Origin: Phoronis australis
Lineage: Eukaryota; Phoronida; Phoronidae
Assembly: GCA_002633005.1 (NCBI GenBank)
Contig: NMRA01000485.1
Coordinates: 5,718-69,717, forward strand
Length of the DNA stretch: 64,000 bases
Reading direction: 5' to 3'
The translations under genes and the position numbers were made by a program. Below, piece by piece: positions 42,163 through 54,025 of this stretch; position 1 is the stretch's first letter, and every line of letters begins with the position of its first letter. The notes beneath the pieces are model-generated. The model was not told the origin of the DNA and made no database searches. It worked only from the letters and a program-made list of their open reading frames with translations.

Positions 42163-45100
42163 ATGGATCCTGATTATGTACTTACAGAAATTCCGGAGGT
42201 TACGGACCTTGTTCTGAAGAATCTTCCTATGCGATCTCTGAATCGGTGTGCAAGGTATGACAGAAATGGTTTCTCAGTTCTCAGTCCGACTTTGGCATCG
42301 CGGTGTGTTGGGGTGTGTAAAAAGTAGGCCTATGTCTCAGGCATAGACAATAACATCGCCCTGTAATGTCAAGATTCCTCGTAAATTCCGAGTTTTCGCA
42401 CACGCAATCTTGATAAGCATGGTTATGTGTTCACGCGCAGCAGAATTACCGACAGTGTGGACGTGTGTATGTCGTGCATACACCAACTTGCTAAAAATAT
42501 GATTTCAAACTCTAGCTACATGGTTTTTTAAGCACAACAATCAAGAAATGTTTAAATAACTGAAATTGTATAAAAATTCACTAACAACATTGGAGGTATT
42601 ACAACCGCAGGTGTTTTCAAGCTAGGAAATGTTAAAGCTTGCACTTATACCCGAGGTGATATTTATCGCTTTCGATTACCGCTTCATCACTTATTCACAT
42701 ATCGTCCGGTTACCTATTTTCGTCAGGCTCCAAAGTTCGTCCGCCATCTTGTTTCGCGTGCAGCGCAACCACGCGGGACTTAGCGTTCCAATTTGGAGTT
42801 CTCGTCTGCACGTTAGGTACTAACTTATCGGAAGAGACACGTATCAAAGTAATGAGACAAAAATCGGTGAGTTTACCGATTGTTTTTTAAAACCACTTAA
42901 AAATCAGTAGATTTTACTAATACACTTTTTTGTGCGTTTTCAGAAGATGTTTTCGAATTTAAATTTTCTTCCGACGGGACACAAAACATGATCCAGGGTT
43001 TGTTTATGCAATGTATCTGTTTGTCCCAGGCACTAGTAGGATCTAGAAGGCCAAAGGAAAAATCCGCAGACAAATGCGATACGCTGGGTTCTTAACATTT
43101 TTGCCTCACGTTCACCATTAAACTGCATTGAAATGTTGTCCAATTGGCTTTTATTGGAAACCACAGTGCAGAGCTCAACATCAAAGCTTCAAATCGAGTT
43201 TATGTCAATAAAAACAGGCTGTTGCAATTTTCATTACTTCGTTGGCCTTTTTCTGCATGTTTCTCAGTTTTTACAAAAGGGGGCAGCATATGACGAACTT
43301 AGGTGTCACAATAAAATGGCTGCCGAAGGCAGTGCACATTTGAAATAACTCGGCACAAATTAAAGAAAACTTCCGAATCGATGAATGCGGTATATCTGTG
43401 AGAGTTAAATCGAATCCTATTCAGATCATAACTTTGAAGTGGAATAATTCGGTGAGTACAACAGCAAGTCGGTTTTATGCTTAGGCGGACGAACATTGGG
43501 CTCCCCAGTATACATGTCTTTCCATTGAAAAGTGTTGTATTTTGTATATGAATTATAAACATTATTTTGGGAACAACGTTAACAACCGGTTGTGTGGGCA
43601 CTAGCACATGTTTTAATGTCACTGATGCATAAAAATGGGGAGCGCAAAGCTAGGATTGGTTGTAGCATCAACAGTGACTCATCCTTCTGTATGTAATGTC
43701 ACTTTCAGAGCTTGTAAAAGTCGTAACCATATGATTTCGAAGTTACAGCCTTCCAACCCTGTGAGAGTAGGTGCACAATACTGCATGTCCTTTTCTGCAA
43801 GGCGATAATGCCCTGAAAATTAAATCTTCAGAGTAACCACCCTTTGGTGTTATAACTCACTCAAACTAAAGAAAAATCTAATTGGTAATAATTGCATTTT
43901 ATTGATGATGTTAACAATAAAACATTGATTCATAAAAGAATACAATTGCTAAACAGAAACGCATCAGTTCTAGGATGCAGGTTTCAAAAAAAATTCAGTA
44001 GTTGTCATGGAGTGATTGGTTTGCCCGAGTTACCAGTACTCAATATTTCAAGAGAGCTCGAGTTCAAATTTTCAAAAAAACATTGCTTTACTCGACGTCT
44101 TTACTTTACCTCATAATGCGGTCCTCATGAGATTGACTACAGTAACACCATTCTTCGCATATGAGCTATGAAGCAAGATTTCCTTAAAAGATATTTTGTT
44201 GAGAAGTTAAACAAATGAAATCACATTTTTGCCGTATCGTTTCCTTAACTGAATAAATTTTACCACAATCCTTTATGTTCACTAGAGTATGCAGGCGCTG
44301 GCGAGACGTTGTTCAGAGAATCAAACGAGATAGGCAACAGGTGTGCTGTTTGCTGAGAACTGGAGAGTCCATTCGTGATGATAATATATTCAAGGTGAGC
44401 TATAAACCCCAATGTGGCTTGTGTCATACATGAAGGTCGTGACCTTTTATTGACCTCTGACTTCAGTTTCTGCCATTGTTAGGTATTAACCTGTTGTTGA
44501 TGTACAAAGCAGTGTTCAACACAGGCGAAAACGTCTGCTCAAAAATACTTGTTTTATTTGTAAAAACTCAGTTTTATTTTTTTTTTAAATTTGTTGTTAG
44601 CTGAGAGAGGTTGTACTGGTTTAACGGTTACGGTATGTCATGAAAACAAAACCTAATTAATGTAAATTGACAATTTCCTAAACATAAAGTATACATTCAT
44701 CAAAACTAGTTTTTGAATTGAGTATCTAGTCTCTAAACTGAAAGTGATACTGAAATAATTATGTCTTGTCATTAAGAAATAGTGAAACCATTTCATCTTG
44801 GGTCATCTTTCTTGCATATTACAGAGTGTCCTGAACCGGAGACAGTCGAAATCTGTGACCAATAAGTTTGAAATTTAATAATGTACTGATCACACAGTCA
44901 CATATTTTGACAGAATTACTTTGACTCACAAGAATGCAAATTTAAAAGCTTCCACTCCTATTTCTTTGCATTAATTTCCTATTTCAGGATGTCATGATTG
45001 AGCCTCAGTTTGTGTTAGTGTTCAGCAGTTTTGAAGAGGAATTCGATGAAGCAGATGCAGTAGACAATGTTCCCACTACTCCTGCACTATTGGTTGCGCT

Positions 45101-47670
45101 ACAGTCACAGCTGCCCAGCTCATGTGTTATTTACCATGTCGAAGTGGAGTCTGTCATTGGTGAGAGGGTTTTTTGATTATGTGTGTAGTTGGTGAAACTT
45201 GAAACAAGAGATTTAATTTTTAGGAATTTCAAATCTGCCGTGCACAGGTTTTCTGTCAAAAACTGATTTTTCATTAATAGACAGACCGCTTGCTGATAAA
45301 ATTGTCCATAACACAGGTTATAAGTAAATTCTGAGCCTGAAAGTTGAACTGGAATTTGCTATTATTAGAATGCAAGTTCAATAAATTAGTTCATCCTTGC
45401 AGGTAAAGTTATGTGCCAAGCATGTCCTCATGAGATAGGCTCACTTAATATCATCATGGCTTTTACTAGACTGGCAAACTCAGCAAGTAAATTGCATGTA
45501 GCACTTAATTGAATGCAATTTTCATTATTTAGGCACAGACTGGGAGACTGGTAAGACGCAAGAGTGTGAGGGTGAGGAGGCTTTAGCTTGCTTGCTTTTA
45601 CCCTATACCGAAGCTATCAGGGCCCACCCATTGCGAATAGCTGAGCATAACTTCACTGATGATGGCCTGGTGTTAGACAGGCTCGCACAAGGAATGCCTA
45701 ATGTGCAGGTAGGATATGTCAGTCATGATAAGAGCAATTTGTGGTGGGAGAAGTTTGCCTTCAGTTTTACTCCTTCGCATACTTGTAGCTGAAATTTTGA
45801 CATAGGATTAGAGGAACTGATTCAGAAGTGCCAACTCCTGTCAAGGAAGAGTTTGTGACCCCAAATTTCATGGGACTGGCCGTGAGAGCACACATGTTGT
45901 TTATTTCCAGTTGTCAGCTCAGCTGAACGTTAAGGAAGATTGTAGTTGTATGATCAGGCCTATTCATAATGATGTCATCTAGCGCTATTCTTGATTACAG
46001 TGTTTCGGATAACCCAGCGATTCAAAATTAGTCCACAAACAAATCATTTAGACCAGCTGTTCATTTGTCACACACACCAATCCATAGACGTGGCCATATA
46101 TGGGAGTAGTCTAACTTTCCGATATCTTTTCAGCTCCAACTCTTACAGTATTTCAATTAGGCCTTTAGTCAGCTGTTCAATTATGATCTGACCGGGATGC
46201 TCCCCACTTCTCCTTGTAGTAATTGTTCTAAAACTGAATTTAATGATATCTACCCCTTATTCTGTTTGTCATGACTGTGGAAGTGACATTACCTGGATTC
46301 ACCTGTTTATTACAAATCCAAAGTTAAAGTTAAATTCTAGGTGTTGTAGAATGTTCATGATTTCATTGCTGTTTGAAATTGTCTACAGGCCATTGATTAT
46401 TTAGAAACTTTTGTTCCCAATTTTTTGCAATAACTCTTGATTTACATGACTTACACAGATAAGGTGACATGTTCCTAGTCCTACGTGTTTGGTATATAGC
46501 TCCCTCTAGTGTCAGTCTATAAGATTTGCTCATACTTTTCTGTGACCATTGTGATGAAGTATTTAATGATAATCAAAAAATCTTAACAACATTAATTTGT
46601 AACATCAAAAAAATGACTTTGTAAACAATCTGAAGAGCCCTAAAACCTATTGTAGGTTAGTATAAATTGTCGAGATGTATTCACAGATGCCGAGTGACTA
46701 GATCAATGAGCCTTCTTTATACATCTAAGAGTTACTAGTTGACAGTTTTAGGTATGGAGAACTTTTTTCTGTGTTCTGCAGGAAACCAAACTGGTGCTGG
46801 CCATCTTTGATATGGTACTGACAGATGGTGAATCTTTCACCTCTCCATTCTTGAATGGCCTCATACGCTGCCTGCCACGTGATGCCGTAATTGCTGGAGG
46901 AATCTCCCAGTTTGTCACGCCTCCTTGGAGATGGTGAGCTTAGCACTAGCTTCACTTTTTGTACCATGGTCTTGTCTACTATAGGTATGGCGGTTTCGTG
47001 GTGAATGAAAAAAGTCCACACGATTGTATCTGGTCACAAAATACTCATGTAGTAACTACCATCAATATAACTTGTGACTTTCCATTTTTAAGTTTAGTAT
47101 AGCTGTACCCACCATCAAAAATGTGGAATTATGGGTAGTCACATCAAAATTAGAAACCTTTATTTGAAAAATGAAAAAGAGGAATAATATTATTCTGGCA
47201 GTTATTTGTGTCCTAAATTGATGACATTTTACGACCGTGTTACTGTAACTGTTTGTTTCAGCCCTGCGGGAATCACTACAAGCTTAGGTCTGGCCTTCAC
47301 TGGTGATAAACTCAGAGTGGCCTCATGCATCATTTCTCAAGGCAAGCGATCTCACAAAGTAATACGTGAAACATTGAGTGCACTCAAGAAAGCCGAGATG
47401 AAGGAAGACGGGTCTTTCGCTTTCATGTTTGCTTGTGTGGGACGCGGAAATTCACTGCATGGCCAGTCGAACGTTGAGTCTAGAATTTTCCGTGAACTCT
47501 TTCCAAACACACCATTGGTGGGATTTTTCGGAAATGGTGAAATTGGTCACGACCACATTTTTGACAGCACTGGCAAACAGTACCACAGTGGGTTACAGAA
47601 AATTCACGATGCCTGGGATATCAGTCACGGATACACCTCCATATTTGTTCTGGTTTCTTGGGCAACATAA
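42163..47670 (+). CDS. FBXO22: F-box protein FBXO22 (SCF substrate adaptor, FIST domain)
   Basis: Six exons: 42163-42254, 44286-44394, 44988-45159, 45533-45708, 46782-46933, 47262-47670; phases 2,0,1,0,2; 1110 bases, 369 aa (human 403). Role: substrate receptor of an SCF (SKP1-CUL1-RBX1) E3 ligase, known in vertebrates to target KDM4 demethylases and methylated p53. Seen: an N-terminal F-box at about residues 6-45 (IPEVTDLVLKNLP, VCRRWRDVV), then the FIST N and C regions from about 68 to the end: VMIEPQFVLVFSSF, GTDWETG, an exon 5 stretch ending AVIAGGISQFVTPPW, then SLGLAFTGDKLRVAS, FAFMFACVGRG and PLVGFFGNGEIGHD. The FACxGRG and GFxGxGEIG motifs are hallmarks of FIST/FBXO22 C-termini. The ATG lies 3 bases after an acceptor-like CAG. 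Exons 1-3 are duplicated upstream. Intron 1 holds a 0.8-kb insertion and a Y-family remnant. Confidence 0.95.
42702..43511. mobile_element. TA-flanked insertion in FBXO22 intron 1 (copy 2 only)
   Basis: About 810 bases absent from copy 1, where 'cttattcacatacatgtctt' is continuous. In copy 2 the flanks are 'cacaTA' and 'TAcatg', consistent with a TA target duplication. Subterminal inverted repeats: 'aaagttcgtccgcc' near the left end and 'ggcggacgaacatt' near the right. It contains 'cgtccgccatcttg' (CAAGATGGCGG, a YY1-type site, on the other strand). No transposase ORF, so non-autonomous. Confidence 0.8.
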
Positions 47671-50600
47671 GCTGTTTTTACACGTGGAACAGTTGTCACG
47701 GTGACAGTTGTCACAGTGCCAGTTGTTACCGCTGGTGCAACTTGCTCCACTTAAGTCGCTTTTACACGACATGAGATCCCAAACTGGATTAGCTTGAGTG
47801 ATTTACACAAAGACTGCCTGTGCACTGATGCACGCATCAACAATAGCGAACGTCCAAACCATGTGGAGTGCCAGCGGATCGCCCATATACATGCTAATTG
47901 CACAAGCGCAGTGAATGATGAAACCTCTCCGCCCTGCCCCAGTTCTGTTTAGATGACATATAATTGACACTGAAGCAAATGATCATGTGCTACTTGCTCT
48001 ACCTCTCAAACTTGTGTCAAAAATGGCCGAGCAGTGTCAACTTGCTGTGTGTCAGTCACGTTTTCAAACACACTTGTACCGGATCAGCTGTTCCATGTTA
48101 GTTGCTCTATGACAACTGTTTCCCATGTAAATTTGGCTATAAACCAATCATGAAGTGTTTAGACTCTTTACATTCGTGACTTTGTACAACTGAGTGGTGG
48201 TTGCTCTTAATTGAATGACTTGTGACAACCTTTCTTCATTTGTGACGTATTCATTCCTGGTGACAAGATTGTGTTTTTGCTGAGATAAAAAGAGGCCTTG
48301 ATTGAAATATAGAAGTTCAAAAAGCCTGATTTGTTTTTAATGGAACACCGACTTAATTTTAAATTAAAGGCCATTAAGTGAAGAGGTTGTAATGTTAGGA
48401 GTTCTTGATTAAATAATCCCCTGAGAAAACATTAATCTGTAAGACCATTATTTGAAAAATTTGGTTTGTTAGGGGTTTAATTATTACATCTCAATTTTTG
48501 TTGATCAGAGTTCATATGACGATTAATGATCATCAGATTGATGATAAATCATAAATTGTTCATTGCATGTTTCATGAACAACCCTTGATCATTTGTCACA
48601 GCTCAGTGATGGGAAATTATCATAAGTTTTGTTAGTAACAGCATGCTGTTGTTGATATACTCATCTAAAGCATTTGTTACATTTGGCTGTTTTTGTAAAG
48701 AAAGGTTTCAGACTTGGTCCAATTCAGGAGATTTGATCTACAGTGCTGCTGTCATTTTCATGTGGATTGTAAGACGGTTGCCCGGCTTGTAAATATCCAG
48801 TGACTTCACAGGTACCTTGTGAACGTGTAAACTTGTTCGTAATTTGCCATCCATGTGGTGAAGAAAGTGCGATTGGATGGTGTGTGCCTTGAGAATCCTT
48901 CGCGAAGAAGACTCGCTATTCAATCTATTTCTAATAAAATTTGATGTATTTTCAGGCTCTCTTTCAATATTTGTTCACTTTCCTCACCATTGATTTTCTG
49001 TACTTGTACCAAAACGCATAGCTCAGTTGCAGTGAGTCGGTACTTTCAATTCTAGTGCGCTCAAGTGTCCAGTGCCGTTTTCCGTCATAAAACACCCACA
49101 AGTTATCTGTGACAATGTTTACTATACAATGATCCCACAATGCATTTGAAGCAGTGTCAGCAGTATCGTAGATGAAATCCCCGAATTACTTTTGAGATTT
49201 GACAGAACATTTAGTTTTGTGTTAGATTAAAGGTGAACTTGTCTAGTAGCAGGCAGGTGATTGACCTAAAGTATGGCTTAGGATGGTGAATTCACTTTTG
49301 CATTCATTTTTTGATCAATATGGTACAGTAATTCCTCAATTGGCACGCAGTATGGCGATGAGTGAAATTCTATTTTGTCAAATTTCTCCACAAATTTACC
49401 TTAATTACATGTATTAGAGATCTGAATATGATAAGAACATTTTAGCCTATTGCAGTTTGTAGGTGTCATAAAACTACAGTTGAAGATTTTCATTATTGGT
49501 CATAGCAAGGTTACCAGCATTTGAAAAATGGATAATTGCAGCATTGACGATTTATTATTTTGTGCGAAATAAGTGGAGTGAGTTGCCGTAGTGCGCGATA
49601 TCGAGAGACCTCAACATGTCTATGAAAGGTAAAGGAGCTGTGTGCTTACGTCACGACTTGCGGTAAACTTGTACGTTGCTATCAAATGCATGTTTTTTCT
49701 ATTTAACGCGTATCTATTATTTATTTTGAAAACATACGAACTTGACATTGTACAACTTACATTTTCCCAGCTACTCTGTTGGTGGAGGAGGCACTGCCAC
49801 CTATTGGGGCAAGTGTACCCTTCCTCTACTCAAGGTCGTGGGTTCGAGTCCCACTGGGGCACACTGTTAAACCATTGAGTCAGATATCTAGCTAAGCTTC
49901 TCAGCTTGGTCTTAACTAAAGTATTAATAAACTTAAGCATAAAAATGGTTCTAGGTGATCTATGGTATGGGCCAACCGAAGTGGCCTGCGCCTGTCTGGT
50001 GCATGAATCTGCAATTATTTTTTTACTCCGATGGTGAACAGCTTTTGCACTCAGCGGCCATGGCAGAGAGTTCCACTTGTGCTTTATAGCTATCGTATCA
50101 GGAATTTTAAATAATTTTATCTGATCATGTTTTTGGAATGTACAGCAGATATGTTTTGAATAAAACCAACAAGAAATTGTGTGCACATGGTTTGTATTTA
50201 ACGCCTTCATTTTGCCCAACGTAAAAACGAAATTAAATTAAACAAATATTAATTCATTACAAGTTCACAATGTGCGTGCGCATTTCCTTAAATTAAGCAC
50301 CAACAAAGTCTTAAACCAGATAATCAAAACTACCAAAGTAAGTATTAAAATAAAAGTTAAACAAAAAGAATGGAGATTTTACTAGAAACCATAACGTTAC
50401 ATCCACCAGATGTGACAACGATTACACGAGACTCAGTGAGACATTCGACATTGTTGCCACAATTTCGACAATATTTATCTGTAATATATCCCAGAACTGT
50501 CTTGACAAAATAAGAAAAAACAATGAATAGAGGTCAACAGCTTCAAGCACAAGAACCAGAATAGAAATATGAGTGTAATGCTATTGAGCCTAGCATTATT

Positions 50601-53600
50601 CATTGTAAACGCCAGAATTGTTCAATGATATGGAATCCTATCCACACTATTAACTGGAAGGTATTACTCAACTACGCCACCTTGTGTTTAATCCAGAGAA
50701 ATAACAGTAACTCAGATGACACCAGTCAATGGGAAAGTTAAGTGAAGTTGTGACAGACCGAAGTTCCTCTAATGGGAAAGTGATGTGAGATTCAACCACA
50801 GTTTAGTAAAGCCATGTTACCAAAAATGCACTAATTAAAGGGAACTTAAAATGTCCTCCGAATAGGACTGAAACTCAAAATGCAATAACAGTATTACGTC
50901 ACAAGAATACAAAATGTCGATGAACAGACTAGTCTGGGCATACAATATCAATCCAAAAATATTCACAAATAAAGGGTATTTTACTAACAAGCTCGTGAGA
51001 TTACCTGGAAAGGGTTCAGCATATGCAATAACCTCGCTAAAGAAGCTAACGTGACCACGTGCTTTGCTCATCTCATGAAGTTTAGCTTTTCATGAGATTC
51101 CCATCCCTATGAAATGCACGCTGGTCCTAACCAAAAATTAACTAGAGGGATTTACAGTACACTTTGAAAGTAATCCAAAAAAACTGATCTGGAATGCCTT
51201 GTCATGATGATTGACAGCAATATGAATTCCGCATTGCGATGACCGAGAGCATCAAATTCTCTGTTGTGACGACCAAATGCAATAGTGTAATTCACCGTCA
51301 ATGTGTCCTTTACTTGTTATGACACGGAAACGGGATTTTTCTCAACTATTTTTTATGTGAACTGCACTTTATTTCAAGGTTGTCATCAGTAATGTCATTT
51401 TTCTTAAAGTACGCTAACCAATTTCGGCCAAAAATGATATTAAATTAATGACCCTTTTCTTCTTTCAGAGTCATACAACATAGTGAATAGATTATCCAAA
51501 ATTTCCAAGCCTATTGCCTGGTGGCTGGTATGGTACAGAATTTGGAACATGGCAATGCTTTGATTTGGTGCTACTAAAAAACAGAAAATAAAATGTCAAA
51601 TGTCATTTTATGCACCAAATATGGCCTCTAGCAATGAACGAAACAATCAGTTCTTCAAAAATGATGTCAAATAATCTGAGTACAGTAATTCACTTATTTA
51701 GCACAAAAATAGAAAATTGTCGTTTTTCAAATAAAGCTGATTGCCTCGCTGCAAACAGTGGGAGCTCTACCAACTTTCCTGATTGATGCTTTTGTGTAAA
51801 AATTGATAATTAAAAATCAAACTTCACTTGTCCACTGTATTCTGTGCTAAATAGGTGAAGAATTACTGAAAGAAACAGGCAATTTGATAAGTTCCGAAAA
51901 GTCAATTAAATCATAAATCAAGTTTTTTACTCTAAGAGCACTCCAACTTGGTTGTGTTTGATTCATCAGTGGCTTCCCTGAGTGATCAATTTTCAATTCA
52001 AGTTGCTGCTGAAGGTCTTCTCAACACATTGCCACACACTCAGCTAAATTCCCAATATTTATGACCCTGCCTGTGACAGGTAATTTAAGATAACTCATAA
52101 TTTATGCACAAAATAAGAGAACATTTACCATAGCGATGTAGCTTTTACACCAGTCCTCCAGATTTATGAGTGAGACATGCAAAGTAAAGACCGAAATTAT
52201 GCAGAAAATAAAAATTACATTACTTAAATGCAAACTATCCCTAGTCTAACAATTTCCCCATAAATTAACATAGATAATAATATTATAATGCACAATATGA
52301 TATTCGATAACAACTCGAATGCATAGTATACGTAACAAGATTTGGTGTTTGGTAACAACCAACAAGGCAATCAAGTAAAGGTGAATATTGATAGCATCCT
52401 ATACTATGTCCAACATGTTTCTACTTAATAAGTAATACACTGTATGTCTGTGATTCCAATGAAATGGTGACCATAGCACAATGCTTGCGTCCCTCACTCC
52501 TCACTAAGAAAGCCAGCTGAGTCCAGCTAACTGCCCATCATGGCTCAAATTGCTTTAAATAATTATGCTTTTAATTCAGTGCACTGGGACACCACGTTTT
52601 TTTAAATCTTCATCGACCGCTGGGAGACAGTATGTACACAAAAGTATTGCACACCTGTTTGTTATCGTTTCTTTTGAAAAATTCAGATTACAAAAGAGAA
52701 ATAATGATTTTGCACGAAAATTGCAAATTCCACTTATTCGTTCTAACAGATAAGTGGGACTGTCATTTTCTTTTAAGGCCTTTAAGCTGTCAGGTTGTGG
52801 GTGCTTTACTAATAAAATGAACACTCAACAATCTGTTAAACATTCAATGGACACACGCTTCTCTACGAAAGAGAATTAACTTCTGGGCTATCAATTGTAC
52901 ACCTTACACACGTGTTGAATCTGATGCATTCAAATATTAATGGTAAAAACTCTGTAGTTTTGGCCAATCTACAAATTTAGGACACTCAAATTAAATACAA
53001 AATTGATTTTTTACTCTGCAGATTGGGATCATATTTTGCACACTGCATTTTGCATCAACAAAATCTGAGATAAAATCATCATAATTAGCTGCAAAATTTG
53101 TATTTTCTCATAAGTTTTAAATTTGTGACAGCCAAAATTGCTCATTTCTAAAATTTGGTGAAAGCCCTGACCTTAAGCAAATTACTTAATTTTCAATGCC
53201 CTCAACTGGAGAATTTTACCATAATACTCGTAACAAAGATATGAACACATTTTGGTTATACACCTTCATAACCACATAGCACACTAGACACAAGTCATGA
53301 TTGCTTCCCGCTAAAACTGACAAATTACAGAGTAGTTTTCAAAATAACATCGAACGTTGACAAAGCTTTAATACAGGATACATTTTCAACTAAGCCTCAT
53401 AAATGTTTTTTCGCCTCTCTGATTAATTGGAAGTCAGCCTTCTAATCAGACAAGGAATGTGCAATCTGTCACATTGTGACAAAGCCCCCCCATGTCATTG
53501 TAAAACATTTTTGGCATAACGGGAGTCAAAAGTCTGGCTGAATTTGATACAGGTCAAGTAAAGTGTGTCCAGAACAGTATTTTTTCTTGTCACTTTCGCA

Positions 53601-54025
53601 TAAAAATAATAGCCGAAATTGCATCTATCCATTTTTTAGAAGTGCATGGCATCGAAAAATACTATATTTTTATAAATCAGAACTGCTCAAAAACATACCA
53701 TGCTAAAGTTGAAAGTAGATTATTTCTCAATTCTTATTTTTGTTGTGAAATTTTCCACCGTACTTTGAGCTCCATTGAAGAGTGTTTACCACACAAGGCC
53801 TGGATGCCATTTTTATGATCCTGGACGAAACAGAACAGCTCTGGCAATCTTCCCTTCCAAGCTTGTGTGGCAGATAGTTTGACATGAGCTTAGTGTAATA
53901 TTTCTGCATCACAGATCCATCACTCAACAGTCCACGTCATCAAATCAAAGTTGATAAGCACGCACTAGAGAATTCTTCCTCGTAACAAACGGTCCAATCA
54001 CAGCTCTCTGCCATATCATCATGTG
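47671..54025. other. Intergenic region between FBXO22 and the SLC12 gene (convergent)
   Basis: About 6.4 kb between two tail-to-tail stop codons, holding both 3' UTRs. Notable content: GTTGTCAC-type short repeats at 47690-47730, a tRNA-derived sequence at about 49780-49865, and a stretch near 51790-51870 resembling 54590-54660. No coding exon was recognised. The minus-strand open frame 49830-50219 ends in PQWDSNPRP, the usual translation of a reversed tRNA B box. Confidence 0.6.
49785..49865 (+). repeat. tRNA-derived SINE head
   Basis: Contains a perfect T-arm, GTGGG-TTCGAGT-CCCAC (49838-49854), and a consensus Pol III B box GGTTCGAGTCC (49841-49851), followed by TGGGGCA. The upstream A-box region is degenerate (TGTTGGTGGAGG) and the acceptor stem does not pair properly, so it is a tRNA-derived SINE or tRNA pseudogene, not a functional tRNA. 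Confidence 0.65.

Larger units (their letters stand above)
39080..45147. repeat. Duplication B, copy 2 (with insertions)
   Basis: Counterpart of 36341-39078, expanded by the insertions at 39119-41654 and 42702-43511. Outside those, differences are scattered single bases and short indels. It continues without break into FBXO22 exons 4-6, making this the complete allele. Confidence 0.9.

Noticed and set aside
49785-49865. Functional tRNA gene
   Set aside because: Only the T-arm and B box are intact; acceptor and D arms do not fold.
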